From Deltaproteobacteria bacterium YD0425bin51 (GTDB lineage Bacteria; Desulfobacterota; Desulfobacteria; Desulfobacterales; YD0425bin51), in NCBI GenBank assembly GCA_002753225.1, contig PDZS01000010.1, positions 62,001 to 126,000 of the forward strand: a DNA stretch of 64,000 bases. Direction: 5' to 3'. The notes below the pieces were generated by a model. The model made no database searches and was not told the origin of the DNA. It saw only the letters and a list, made by a program, of their open reading frames with translations. Of the stretch, positions 51,388-60,089 are shown piece by piece. Position 1 is the stretch's first letter, and each line of letters begins with the position of its first letter. The translations under genes and the position numbers were made by a program.

Positions 51388-53083
51388 GATAGATAACAAT
51401 TTGAGCTGTTTTTTTCCCATTCCATCTATTCCAATTCAATTTAAATGCAATCTTATCAAAATTATCGCTTATGGAAGATTGATTAACATTGAAATGTATT
51501 GCATTTATAAAAATATTTTTTTTATCCTGAGTTAAAAGCATTTTTCTATGATTTTTGCCTACAATTGATGAAGATGATACTTGAACATTTCTAGCCATAA
51601 ATATAGGTTCAGGATTGCCTGATCCAAATGGCATTAAAAGTTCTAATTCATCTATTAATTCATCTGAAATTTTATTGAAATCTAATTCATAATCTATTGG
51701 AATTATCTTTATAAAATCACTATTAGATGTTTTTTCAATTACTACATTTTCGAATTTTTCTATAAAATTATTAAGTTTTTCCTTTTTTATTTTAAGACCG
51801 CATGCTTTTGAATGACCTCCAAAAGCATCAAGATATTCTCTGCATTCGTTTAAGCCTTCATATATATTAAAGTTATCAATGCTTCTACCTGATCCCTTAC
51901 CTATTTCACCTTTAGTTGAGATTAAAATAACAGGTTTGTAATATCTCTCCATAACTCTTGATGCTATAATTCCAATAACACCTTCGTTCCATTTATCATT
52001 TGACAAAACAATGCTCTTTTTTTTCAGCAAATTTGGATTATTGTCTAAGTATTTAAAAATTTCATCAACAATTTCCTTTTCAATTTCCTGCCTTAATGCA
52101 TTGAATTTAGTTAAAGAATTGGCTATTTTTGCTGCAAGTTGTGGATCTCTAGTTGTAAGGAGTGTTACTGCTTGAGCAGCATGATCAATTCTTCCTGCAG
52201 CATTTAAGCGAGGGGCAATCTTAAATGCAACATCAGTTGCTGTAATAGTCTCATTTTTTAAGCTGCTTGTTTCTATTAAAGCCTTTATTCCACATCTAGG
52301 ATTTGAGTTTATTATTTCAAGACCTATTTTCGCAAGTATTCTATTTTCATATATGAGCGGGACCATATCTGCAATTGTACCTATTGCCACAGCATCTAGA
52401 AAATTTTTTAAATTTGGTTCTGGTTTGTCTTTCCAAAAATTTATATCTCTTAGCTTTTTTCTAATAGATATAATAAGACAGAATGCAACTCCAACTCCTG
52501 CTAAATTCTCTAATCCTGAAGTACAGTCCAAACGTTTTGGGTTGATCACTGCAAATGCATTAGGGATTTCATTACCTATATGATGATGGTCAGTTATAAT
52601 AACATCTATTCCATTATTTTGTGCTGAAATTACAGCGCTATGACTGCTAGAACCACAATCAACTGTAATGATTAAATTAATGTCATTTTGTATTGCATGG
52701 TTAATATTTTCTGGTTGTAGCCCATATCCTTCTAATATGCGATGAGGTATATAATAGGATACTCCTGCGCCTGCATACTGAAGAAAGTCAATGAGGATTG
52801 AAGTAGCTGTTATTCCATCAACATCATAGTCTCCAAAAATTAATATTTTTTCTTTATTTGAAATTGCAGATATGATTCGATCTACAGCTTTATCCATATC
52901 TTTCATAACAAAAGGGGGACGAATATGAGTAAGTGATGGATTTAAAAAATTACTTGCGTCTTCTGGAGAAAGAATATTTCTGTTTGCTAAAATTGCAGCT
53001 ATAACAGGATGACAGTTTAAACCGTCATACAGTTTTTCTATTGATTGATCATCTGGTTTTTGAACTTGCCAATATGGTTTCAT
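51377..53083 (-). CDS. recJ: Single-stranded-DNA-specific exonuclease RecJ
   Basis: A 568-residue 5'-3' single-strand exonuclease used in RecF-pathway recombination and mismatch repair. The DHH domain has ILIFGDYDVDGITATSIL (about 79-96), TVDCGSSS (about 139-146) and the DHH motif in VIITDHHHIG (about 161-170). The DHHA1 part has GKGSGRSIDNFN and AFGGHSKACG (about 390-425), and a C-terminal OB-like region follows. The length is normal. It is transcribed away from the DUF4911/dnaX side and followed by ssrA on the same strand. Confidence 0.96.
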   Translation of the reverse strand: MKPYWQVQKPDDQSIEKLYDGLNCHPVIAAILANRNILSPEDASNFLNPSLTHIRPPFVMKDMDKAVDRIISAISNKEKILIFGDYDVDGITATSILIDFLQYAGAGVSYYIPHRILEGYGLQPENINHAIQNDINLIITVDCGSSSHSAVISAQNNGIDVIITDHHHIGNEIPNAFAVINPKRLDCTSGLENLAGVGVAFCLIISIRKKLRDINFWKDKPEPNLKNFLDAVAIGTIADMVPLIYENRILAKIGLEIINSNPRCGIKALIETSSLKNETITATDVAFKIAPRLNAAGRIDHAAQAVTLLTTRDPQLAAKIANSLTKFNALRQEIEKEIVDEIFKYLDNNPNLLKKKSIVLSNDKWNEGVIGIIASRVMERYYKPVILISTKGEIGKGSGRSIDNFNIYEGLNECREYLDAFGGHSKACGLKIKKEKLNNFIEKFENVVIEKTSNSDFIKIIPIDYELDFNKISDELIDELELLMPFGSGNPEPIFMARNVQVSSSSIVGKNHRKMLLTQDKKNIFINAIHFNVNQSSISDNFDKIAFKLNWNRWNGKKTAQIVIYLDK

Positions 53084-53150
53084 ATTGTTATTCTACATTT
53101 TATTATAGTCATATGACAATATAAAAAAAGTTTAAGGGGAATATATAAAA

Positions 53151-53363
53151 TTGATAACAACAAAAAGATGTCTTCGCATAAGGCGTAAGGACATTTCTTT
53201 TTTAAGATTTATTTTTGAAGCATACGATGGAATTGCTATTTTAACTACAATAGATCCACAAGAAGGACTTATAGCAATATATATCGCACCTGGTTGTGAA
53301 AGAGAAGTAGAACTGCTAATGGAAAGCCTTAAAAAAGATATAAATATTAATTATCAAGATTAA
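53151..53363 (+). CDS. DUF4911 domain protein
   Basis: A 70-residue protein starting at TTG 53151, with AAGGGGA upstream. RRKDISFLRFIFEAYDGIAILTTID and IAPGCEREVELLMESL match the DUF4911 family, a short protein widespread in Desulfobacterota and often between recJ and tRNA-Ser/dnaX as here. The fold looks ACT-like (alternating beta and alpha). Its function is unknown. Confidence 0.85.
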   Translation: MITTKRCLRIRRKDISFLRFIFEAYDGIAILTTIDPQEGLIAIYIAPGCEREVELLMESLKKDININYQD

Positions 53364-53431
53364 ATAATTATAAGACCATTGACATATGACAATAAAAGTT
53401 ATATTTAAAGAGCAAATTTTATAGGGTAGAG

Positions 53432-53521
53432 GGAGAGGTGGCAGAGTGGTTGATAGCCCCGCTCTCGAAAAGCGGTATCCTGTCAAAAACGGGATCGTGG
53501 GTTCGAATCCCACCCTCTCCG
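53432..53521 (+). tRNA. tRNA-Ser (CGA)
   Basis: A 90-base class II tRNA. The acceptor GGAGAGG pairs with CCTCTCC; the anticodon stem CCGCT/AGCGG holds loop CTCGAAA, giving anticodon CGA (reads UCG). It has a long variable arm (GTATCCTGTCAAAAACGGGA) and T arm GTGGGTTCGAATCCCAC. The CCA end is not encoded (TCA follows). Confidence 0.95.
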
Positions 53522-53553
53522 TCATATGATACTTCCTCTAAATTTATTTTTTA

Positions 53554-53644
53554 GGAGAGATGTCCGAGTTGGCTGAAGGAGCACGATTGGAAATCGTGTG
53601 TGCTGTCAAAAACGGCACCGTGGGTTCGAACCCCACTCTCTCCG
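53554..53644 (+). tRNA. tRNA-Ser (GGA)
   Basis: A 91-base class II tRNA. The acceptor GGAGAGA pairs with TCTCTCC; the anticodon stem CACGA/TCGTG holds loop TTGGAAA, giving anticodon GGA (reads UCC and UCU). The variable arm is long. Here the CCA end is encoded, at 53645-53647. dnaX starts 22 bases after it. Confidence 0.95.
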
Positions 53645-53668
53645 CCATACACATATCAAAAAAAAATT

Positions 53669-55288
53669 ATGTCTTATCTTGTTTTCGCCCGTAAATATAG
53701 ACCCCAAACTTTTGACGATATTATTTGCCAAAATCATATAACGCAAACGTTAAAGAATGCGATATCATTAAACCGTGTTCCGCATGGAGTTTTGTTTTCA
53801 GGTCCGAGAGGTACTGGAAAAACAACAATAGCAAGGATACTTGCAAAAGCCATGAACTGTAAATTTGGACCTACGCCTAATCCCTGCAATGAATGTTCCT
53901 CATGCGTAGAAATTACTGCAAGCCATTCTGTTGATGTTTTTGAAATAGATGGTGCTTCGAATAACGGTGTTGAACATATCAGGGACCTTCGTGAGAATAT
54001 TAAATATATGCCTGCTCACAGCAGATATAAGATTTATATTATTGACGAAGTTCACATGTTAAGCATAGCTGCATTTAATGCTTTACTAAAAACATTAGAA
54101 GAGCCACCTTCCCATATTATGTTTATTTTTGCTACCACAGAACCGCATAAGATACCTATAACTATTTTATCCAGATGTCAGCGCTATGACCTTAGACGCG
54201 TTGATATGGGAACTTTAGTAAAACATATGGGAAATATCTGCAAAAAAGAAGAAGTTAAAATAAGTGAAGAAGCTCTAATAACAATTGCAAGAGAAGCTTC
54301 TGGAGGAGTAAGAGATGCTTTAAGCCTTTTAGATCAAATTATCTCCTGTACAGATGGAGCTGTTTCAATTGAAAATGCAGTTCAAGTTTTAAGGATTGTT
54401 GACAGAAAATATCTCTTTGAGGTTTCTTCTGCTGTTCTTCATGGGCAAAGCCAGCAACTAATAAATATTATAGATGAAATTTATAACCGTGGATATGATA
54501 TTAAAAAGTTTTATTCAGATATTGTTGAACACTTTAGAAACCTTTTGGTTTTAAAAATTGGTTCAAATGTAAGTAAGATTATTGATATTCCAAGTCATGA
54601 AATTGACTTGATGAATGAGCAGATTAAAAATATTCCGGAGATTTTCTTAAACCAGCTGTTTGATATTTTGTTTAGTGGAGAAACTTCTGTTAAATATTCT
54701 TCCCAGCCTAGAATTGCCCTAGAGGTTTTGCTTATAAGAATGTGTCAGACTAAAGGAGCGCTATCTGTTGATCTGATTATTGAAAAAATAGATGAACTGA
54801 GAAAGCTTTTCATGACTTCCCCTAAAATAGAGGCGCCTAAACAAAACATAGAACAGATAGGAATAGAGGTTAAAAAAAATACTGAACAACCCATAATTGA
54901 ACCAATAATTAATATAAAAGATACTTCAGTAATATGGGAAAAAATTTTAGAAAAGATAAGAAATAAGTATCCATTTCTTTCCGCGTATCTTAAAAATAGT
55001 ACACTTAAAAATATTTCTGATAATGATATAGAAATAGAAGTTAATGCAACTATTTTTAATGTAAACATGCTACGCCGTGAAAAAACTATGGATAATCTTA
55101 AGGAAGTTTGTTGCGACTTTTTTGGAAAAAAGATAGATATAAAATTAATAACAAATGTTGTTGAGAATGCTGAGATAAAAAAAGAAAAACAAAATGATGA
55201 AATAAAAAAATCAGCATTAAATCACCCTATAGTAAATGATGTATTGGAAATTTTTAGCGGAAACATAGTTGATATTAAAATATTGTAA
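53669..55288 (+). CDS. dnaX: DNA polymerase III subunit gamma/tau
   Basis: A 539-residue clamp-loader ATPase. It starts at the ATG at 53669 (SYLVFARKYRPQTFDDII, the family's standard opening); the longer frame from 53600 runs into tRNA-Ser and is not used. Walker A is GPRGTGKTT (45-53). A zinc site is formed by CNECSSC plus an upstream Cys (about 64-79). Walker B is YIIDEVHML (about 126-134), and sensor 1/arginine-finger segments follow (FATTEPHKIPITILSRCQRYDLRR). The C-terminal region after about 365 is poorly conserved and tau-like. It heads the dnaX-ybaB-recR unit. Confidence 0.96.
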   Translation: MSYLVFARKYRPQTFDDIICQNHITQTLKNAISLNRVPHGVLFSGPRGTGKTTIARILAKAMNCKFGPTPNPCNECSSCVEITASHSVDVFEIDGASNNGVEHIRDLRENIKYMPAHSRYKIYIIDEVHMLSIAAFNALLKTLEEPPSHIMFIFATTEPHKIPITILSRCQRYDLRRVDMGTLVKHMGNICKKEEVKISEEALITIAREASGGVRDALSLLDQIISCTDGAVSIENAVQVLRIVDRKYLFEVSSAVLHGQSQQLINIIDEIYNRGYDIKKFYSDIVEHFRNLLVLKIGSNVSKIIDIPSHEIDLMNEQIKNIPEIFLNQLFDILFSGETSVKYSSQPRIALEVLLIRMCQTKGALSVDLIIEKIDELRKLFMTSPKIEAPKQNIEQIGIEVKKNTEQPIIEPIINIKDTSVIWEKILEKIRNKYPFLSAYLKNSTLKNISDNDIEIEVNATIFNVNMLRREKTMDNLKEVCCDFFGKKIDIKLITNVVENAEIKKEKQNDEIKKSALNHPIVNDVLEIFSGNIVDIKIL

Positions 55289-55300
55289 GGAGGTATTTAA

Positions 55301-55618
55301 ATGAAAGGTCTAGGAAATATGATGAAACAGGCTCAGAAACTTCAATCTAAAATGATGAAGCTTCAAGAAGAGCTTGCTGAAAAAACAATTGAGAGTTCTT
55401 CTGGTGGTGGAATGGTAAGCATTGTGGCAAATGGCAAGCAACAGATTGTATCAATAAAAATTGAGAAAGAAGTTGTTGATCCAGAGGACGTTGAAATGCT
55501 TCAAGATTTACTCGTTGCTGCAATAAATGATGCTTTGGCAAAGTCTCAGGAGATGGTTTCAGAAGAGATGTCTAAATTGACTGGAGGACTAGGCTTAAAT
55601 ATCCCAGGCCTTACTTAA
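55301..55618 (+). CDS. ybaB: YbaB/EbfC family nucleoid-associated protein
   Basis: A 105-residue protein. [25 protein letters not shown] (5-29) is the long helix, [30 protein letters not shown] the beta core, and [30 protein letters not shown] the C-terminal helix. It is a dimeric DNA-binding protein. GGAGG precedes the ATG, and recR follows one base after the stop: the classical dnaX-ybaB-recR operon. Confidence 0.95.
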   Translation: MKGLGNMMKQAQKLQSKMMKLQEELAEKTIESSSGGGMVSIVANGKQQIVSIKIEKEVVDPEDVEMLQDLLVAAINDALAKSQEMVSEEMSKLTGGLGLNIPGLT

Positions 55619-55619
55619 T

Positions 55620-56225
55620 ATGCAATATTATCCAGCATCTATTAGAAATTTAATAAAAAATTTTGCAAAACTTCCTGGGATTGGTGAAAAAACTGCAGAA
55701 CGGTTAACCCTTCATGTTTTGGAAAGCCCCAAAAAAGAAGCAGAAGATCTTTCTAAAAGCATAATAGAAGTAAAAGAGAAGGTAAGGTGTTGCATTAGAT
55801 GTTTTGGATTAAGTGATGCTGATATATGCGGAATCTGTTCTAATACAGGAAGAGATAAAACATTATTATGTGTAGTTGAACAGCCAGGAGACATGGTGGC
55901 AATAGAAAAATCAGGGGCTTTTCAAGGAGTTTACCACATACTACATGGATTTCTTTCCCCAATGGATGGGATAGGTCCTGATAATATCAAAATTAAAGAA
56001 CTTTTTTCTAGGGTAGAAAAAAAAGAGGTTATAGAGATTATTTTAGCAACAAGCACAAGTATGGAAGGAGATGCCACAGCTTCATATATTGCAGAAAAAT
56101 TGACACAGTACCCAATCAAAGTAACACGTATAGCATCAGGTGTTCCAATAGGCGGGGATTTAAAATATGTCGATCAAGTGACTTTAAAAAGAGCTATGGA
56201 AAATCGTCATGCAATCTTATTATAA
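55620..56225 (+). CDS. recR: Recombination protein RecR
   Basis: A 201-residue RecFOR component. It has the N-terminal HhH region (LIKNFAKLPGIGEKTAERLTLH, about 10-31), a four-Cys zinc finger (CCIRCFGLSDADICGIC, about 57-73) and a Toprim domain (LCVVEQPGDMVAIEKSGAFQGVYHILHGFLSPMDGIGPD; LATSTSMEGDATASYI). The C-terminal RIASGVPIGGDLKYVD is the family's Walker-B-like end. The start ATG at 55620 lies one base after the ybaB stop. Confidence 0.97.
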   Translation: MQYYPASIRNLIKNFAKLPGIGEKTAERLTLHVLESPKKEAEDLSKSIIEVKEKVRCCIRCFGLSDADICGICSNTGRDKTLLCVVEQPGDMVAIEKSGAFQGVYHILHGFLSPMDGIGPDNIKIKELFSRVEKKEVIEIILATSTSMEGDATASYIAEKLTQYPIKVTRIASGVPIGGDLKYVDQVTLKRAMENRHAILL

Positions 56226-56553
56226 AAATTTTGAATGTAAAAAATGTGGAGACTGCTGCAAAGGTTATGGCGGAACATATATAAATGATTATGATGCAGA
56301 ACAAATAGCTTCCTATATTGGAATTAACATAAAAAATTTTAAAGAAAATTATTGTCAAGTATCATGCGGTAAACTTATTATATCACAGGGTGAAAGCGGA
56401 TATTGCATATTTTGGAATAAAAACTTATGTTCTATTCACCCTGTTAAACCAAGGATGTGTAAAGAGTGGCCCTTTATAAAAAGCCTTAATATAGATCCTG
56501 ACAACTGGAATATTATGGCAGAAATGTGTCCTGGAATGGAGTCTAAAAAATGA
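56209..56553 (+). CDS. YkgJ-family cysteine cluster protein
   Basis: A 114-residue protein with CKKCGDCCKGYGGTYI (10-25), C in SCGKL, then GYCIFWNKNLCSIHPVKPRMCKEWPF, the conserved eight-Cys pattern of the YkgJ/CxxCxxCC family thought to bind zinc or an Fe-S cluster. It overlaps the end of recR by 17 bases and the murI start by 4 (ATGA), so it is translationally coupled in the operon. Its biochemical role is not established. Confidence 0.88.
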   Translation: MQSYYKNFECKKCGDCCKGYGGTYINDYDAEQIASYIGINIKNFKENYCQVSCGKLIISQGESGYCIFWNKNLCSIHPVKPRMCKEWPFIKSLNIDPDNWNIMAEMCPGMESKK

Positions 56554-57329
56554 TCGGTATATTTGATTCAGGTATTGGAGGTCTTACTGTTGTTTCGGCT
56601 ATAATGGATACATTGCCTGGATATGACATCACTTATTTTGGCGATACAGCACGAACTCCTTATGGTACAAAAAGCTTTGAAACAGTTATTAATTATGCTC
56701 TAGAAAATACTGAATTTTTACTTTCGAAAGGTGCAGATATTATTGTCATGGCTTGTAATACAGCATCTAGTGTTGCGACAGAACATCTTTCTAAAAAGTA
56801 TGCTGTTCCTATTTTTGAAGTTATAACACCTGCTGTTGAGCTTGCTGTTAAAACTTCCAAAAAAAAGAGGATAGGTATTATTGGAACAAGAGCAACAATA
56901 AATAGCGGAGTGTATGAAAAAAAAATTAAAGCTATGTCTCCAGATTCTTCTGTATATTCAAATCCTTGTCCATTAATTGTTCCTCTAGTTGAGGAGGGAT
57001 GGCTTAAAAATAGAGAAACAGCTATGATTGTAAAAAAATATATTTATCCACTAAAGCTAAAGCAGATAGATACGCTTATTTTAGGATGTACTCATTATCC
57101 AGTTATAAGAAATGTTATCTCACGTAAAATTGGGAAAAGAGTAAATATTATTGATTCTTCAGTAGCTGTTGCAGAAAGAATTAAAAACTTTTTTGAAAAC
57201 CAGCCTAATATGAATTTAGGTAAAAATGGGATAGCTCATTTTTTTGTTTCTGATATTACTGAACAGTTTAAGAAAACGGCAAAAGTTATCCTTAAAAGAG
57301 ATATAGATCTTAAACATGTAAAAATTTAA
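56550..57329 (+). CDS. murI: Glutamate racemase
   Basis: A 259-residue enzyme interconverting L- and D-glutamate for peptidoglycan. IGIFDSGIGGLTV (2-14, catalytic-site Asp and Ser), YFGDTARTPYG (about 30-40), the first catalytic Cys in VMACNTASSVA (about 70-80) and the second in LILGCTHYPV (about 180-189) are all present. Its 3' end overlaps the convergent cyclase gene by 20 bases. Confidence 0.96.
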   Translation: MIGIFDSGIGGLTVVSAIMDTLPGYDITYFGDTARTPYGTKSFETVINYALENTEFLLSKGADIIVMACNTASSVATEHLSKKYAVPIFEVITPAVELAVKTSKKKRIGIIGTRATINSGVYEKKIKAMSPDSSVYSNPCPLIVPLVEEGWLKNRETAMIVKKYIYPLKLKQIDTLILGCTHYPVIRNVISRKIGKRVNIIDSSVAVAERIKNFFENQPNMNLGKNGIAHFFVSDITEQFKKTAKVILKRDIDLKHVKI

Positions 57330-58758
57330 AAAAATTATCAGCTTGTGGAGGAACTGAAGTAAAGTTAACCCTTAATTGAGGGGGAGATTCTGAAATTACC
57401 TCAATAATTTTAGCATATAGTTCATTAGTAATTTCTTTATTTTCTCCGTCAAACAGTGAAATTTTAATATTAATTAACTTATCAACAACTATATTTGTAT
57501 CAAGTTTTGCAATGTTTTCACTCATGTTGACAATTTCCCCTTCATAAAGATCTGTACCTGCATGTTTTCCATCCAATATCCTAAATTTTATAAACAAAGG
57601 TTTAGATAAAAGTTTTAAGTCTGTTTTGTTTTTCTTAGGAAGATAAATATTGTAAACGTCAGCAATACCTCCGATTTCATATATCATGATTGGCTTCATA
57701 ACACCTTTAGGCATCACTTCCATTTGATCATCGATTCTCAATACATTGCCACAGGCTGCTTTTGTAGTTTCTGAAATCAAGATTTGTCCTCCTGTGGTAT
57801 ATGATTCAATTCTTGATGTGAGGTTCACATTCCGTCCTACAACTCCATATTTTGTTCGTTTACTTGAACCAATGTTACCGACTACTACATCACCTGTATT
57901 TATACCAATTCCCATAGCAATTTCAGGGAATCCTTTTTCGACATTTTTACGGTTTACTTCTTTCATTGCTATTTGCATCTCCAATGCACAAGCAACTGAA
58001 CGTTTTGCATCATCTTCTCTCAAAATAGGAGCTCCAAATATAGCAAGTATAGCGTCTCCAATAAATTCATCAATTGTGCCTTGATATTTCAAAACAATTT
58101 CTGTCATACTCTCAAGAAAAAGATTGATAATTTTGACGACATTTTCAGCAGGGAGTCTTTCTCCTATGGCTGTAAATCCCCTGAGATCAGTCATCATAAT
58201 AGTAAGGGTTCTCTTTTCCCCGCCTAGTTGCATACCATCAGGTGATTCTAAAATAGTATCTACTATTTCATCAGAAAGATAGCGTCCAAATGTTTTTCTT
58301 ATAAAACGATTTGCTCTTTCTAATTGTAAAAAAGCCTCGTTTCTTTCCAATAAATTGATATATCCTTTAGAGTGATATCTAATTCGGGCAATTACCTCTA
58401 ACTTATCAGGGAACTTCACCATATAATCGTTTGCTCCAAGGGCAAAAGCTTCTGCTTTAATTACAGGTTCTTCTTTACTAGATAAAACAATTAAAGGAAC
58501 TTCTTTTGTGTTTGGATTTGCACGAATATATTTTACAAGAGTTAGGCCGTCTATTTCAGGCATTATTAAATCTTGAAGAATAACAGTAGGAGAAATTTTG
58601 TTTGCTGTTTTTATTGCTTTAATTGGATCTTGGCAATAGTGAAAATCGATATCCTCCTCTGTCATCAACATACGGCGTATAGTTTCGCCAATCATCAATT
58701 GATCATCTATTAAAAGAACTGTAATACGATGCTTTTTTAAAGTGATCCCATTTGACAT
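57310..58758 (-). CDS. Receiver-adenylate/guanylate cyclase response regulator
   Basis: About 482 residues from the ATG at 58758; the frame stays open to 58854, but that part overlaps a methylase remnant read in another frame. An N-terminal receiver (VLLIDDQLMIGE, phospho-Asp in ILQDLIMPEIDG, about residues 10-130) is joined by a helix (about 140-180) to a class III cyclase domain with metal-binding TDLRGFTAIGERLP and GTIDEFIGDAILAIFGAP, then GINTGDVVVGNIGSSKRTKYGVVG (about 185-370). The last 100 residues look PilZ-like (EGEIVNMSENIAKLDTN). It probably makes cAMP on phosphorylation by the CheA-REC kinase encoded upstream on the same strand. Confidence 0.9.
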   Translation of the reverse strand: MSNGITLKKHRITVLLIDDQLMIGETIRRMLMTEEDIDFHYCQDPIKAIKTANKISPTVILQDLIMPEIDGLTLVKYIRANPNTKEVPLIVLSSKEEPVIKAEAFALGANDYMVKFPDKLEVIARIRYHSKGYINLLERNEAFLQLERANRFIRKTFGRYLSDEIVDTILESPDGMQLGGEKRTLTIMMTDLRGFTAIGERLPAENVVKIINLFLESMTEIVLKYQGTIDEFIGDAILAIFGAPILREDDAKRSVACALEMQIAMKEVNRKNVEKGFPEIAMGIGINTGDVVVGNIGSSKRTKYGVVGRNVNLTSRIESYTTGGQILISETTKAACGNVLRIDDQMEVMPKGVMKPIMIYEIGGIADVYNIYLPKKNKTDLKLLSKPLFIKFRILDGKHAGTDLYEGEIVNMSENIAKLDTNIVVDKLINIKISLFDGENKEITNELYAKIIEVISESPPQLRVNFTSVPPQADNFFKFLHV

Positions 58759-58780
58759 AATATTAGCCCTACAACGATCT

Positions 58781-58948
58781 TTATTTTGAATGTGACGCAA
58801 TAAAAAATAGTGACTTAGGAAAATCAACTGCCTTTTTAAGATTGCCATTTTCATCTTTTGTTTCGGTAATTACATTTGGAAAAAGAGCAGCAATCTGTTC
58901 TATATTTTTATCAGTCAAGTCCGGCGTTTGCATTTTCAGTTTGTCCAT
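58781..58948 (-). pseudogene. 5' fragment of a type III R-M-like DNA methyltransferase (mod)
   Basis: A 55-codon frame starting MDKLKMQTPDLTDKNIEQIAALFP, followed by VITETKDENGNLKKAVDF. This is the usual N-terminus of site-specific adenine methyltransferases of type III-like restriction loci, which are normally 500 residues or more. It breaks off after VDF, and the tail PKSLFFIASHSK is junction sequence. The start overlaps the KilA-N gene stop (TAATG), as in an intact operon. Confidence 0.75.
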
Positions 58949-59775
58949 TATTTCACATCTCCTTTATGTGCCAGTTTTTTTACATTACCATCATCTGTAA
59001 GAAGTTTCATTTGCTGTATGGCTATTTGGTTTAATTTTACTAATCGTTCACTTTGAGAAATGCCTTCCTGAATTAAGTGGGCATTCAAGTTTTCCATATT
59101 AGATAAGCAGACTAACTGGGATATATTGGCGTAATCTCTGATGTTACCTTTCAGATCAGGATTCTTTTCGCGCCAGTCTTTGGCGGTTATACCAAACAGA
59201 GCCATATTAAGGATATCGGCTTCTGAAGCGTAAACAATATTTATCTGTGCTTTAGTTAATGACACTGGAATCAAGTTCGCCTGTATAGCATCGGTATGAA
59301 TTCGGTAGTTAATCTTGGTCAGATTCCGCCGGATATCCCAGCCGAGTTGTTTACGTTCTTCATCTTTTAACCGTTGGAATTCTTTTATCAGGTAGAGTTT
59401 GAATTCCACTGAAATCCATGACGCAAATTCAAAGGCAATATCCCTGTGAGCATATGTACCGCCATAACGGCCGGATTTTGATATTAAACCAATCGCTCCG
59501 GTTTTTTCAATCCATTGTTTCGCGGTAAGTACAAAGCTGTTTAAACCTGCCTGTTTTCTAAACCCATCGAATTCGATGGGTTTAAATCCCGGGTTATTCA
59601 ATTGCTCCCATATTCCCAAAAATTCAATTGTTGTCCGGTTTCTTAACCAATTCTGAATTATATAATCAGTACGTTCCTGATCTTTATATCTTGCTATATC
59701 CGTCAGGCAAATATAATCTTCGTTGTTTTGCACATATATTGACACATCTTTGTTCAAAACATTGATTTTCGGCAT
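58948..59775 (-). CDS. KilA-N domain protein
   Basis: A 275-residue protein with a KilA-N DNA-binding domain: DYICLTDIARYKDQERTDYIIQNWLRNRTTIEFLGIWE (about 20-57), KTGAIGLISKSGRYGGTYAHRDIAFEFASWISVEFKLYLIKEFQRLKDEE. A conserved tail follows. Such proteins are common as companions of type III restriction-modification genes. Here the neighbours fit that layout, a DUF4391 piece upstream and the mod start downstream, but both are fragments. It appears intact and could still be expressed; its role in these loci is not known. Confidence 0.85.
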   Translation of the reverse strand: MPKINVLNKDVSIYVQNNEDYICLTDIARYKDQERTDYIIQNWLRNRTTIEFLGIWEQLNNPGFKPIEFDGFRKQAGLNSFVLTAKQWIEKTGAIGLISKSGRYGGTYAHRDIAFEFASWISVEFKLYLIKEFQRLKDEERKQLGWDIRRNLTKINYRIHTDAIQANLIPVSLTKAQINIVYASEADILNMALFGITAKDWREKNPDLKGNIRDYANISQLVCLSNMENLNAHLIQEGISQSERLVKLNQIAIQQMKLLTDDGNVKKLAHKGDVK

Positions 59776-60038
59776 TATTTTACTTCTCCTTTAATATCTT
59801 TAAGATCTGCTTTCTTTTCCAGCAAAATCTTGTTTATCTCAACCTTGCGGTTAAACTGTTTTTCCTTTGAAATTTTATTTTCCAGAGCAGCTATCTCATT
59901 TTCTAATACCTTAATCTTTTTATCACTATCAATAATCTCTTGAAAACTGCTCTTATTTTTCGCTTCGTTCCGGATAAAGGCTTTCACCAATTTCTGATAG
60001 ACCTTTTCCAGATCAATACCAGTGAAATCAAAAAGCAT
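59775..60038 (-). pseudogene. C-terminal fragment of a DUF4391 protein
   Basis: An 87-residue frame: DFTGIDLEKVYQKLVKAFI, then a coiled-coil (KIKVLENEIAALENKISKEKQFNRKVEINKILLEKKADLKDIKGE). This matches the end of DUF4391 proteins, which occur in type III-like R-M operons and are normally over 200 residues. The same frame continues upstream for a few codons to a TGA, so the front of the gene is missing. Its stop overlaps the KilA-N start. Confidence 0.65.
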
Positions 60039-60089
60039 ATTTGGGCTAAAAAAATTGTATGCCTGAAAGTGTCAAAAATCTTTGTACTA

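Noticed and set aside
53600..53668. An upstream extension of dnaX.
   Set aside because: It would be translated from inside tRNA-Ser(GGA); the family's N-terminus is at 53669.
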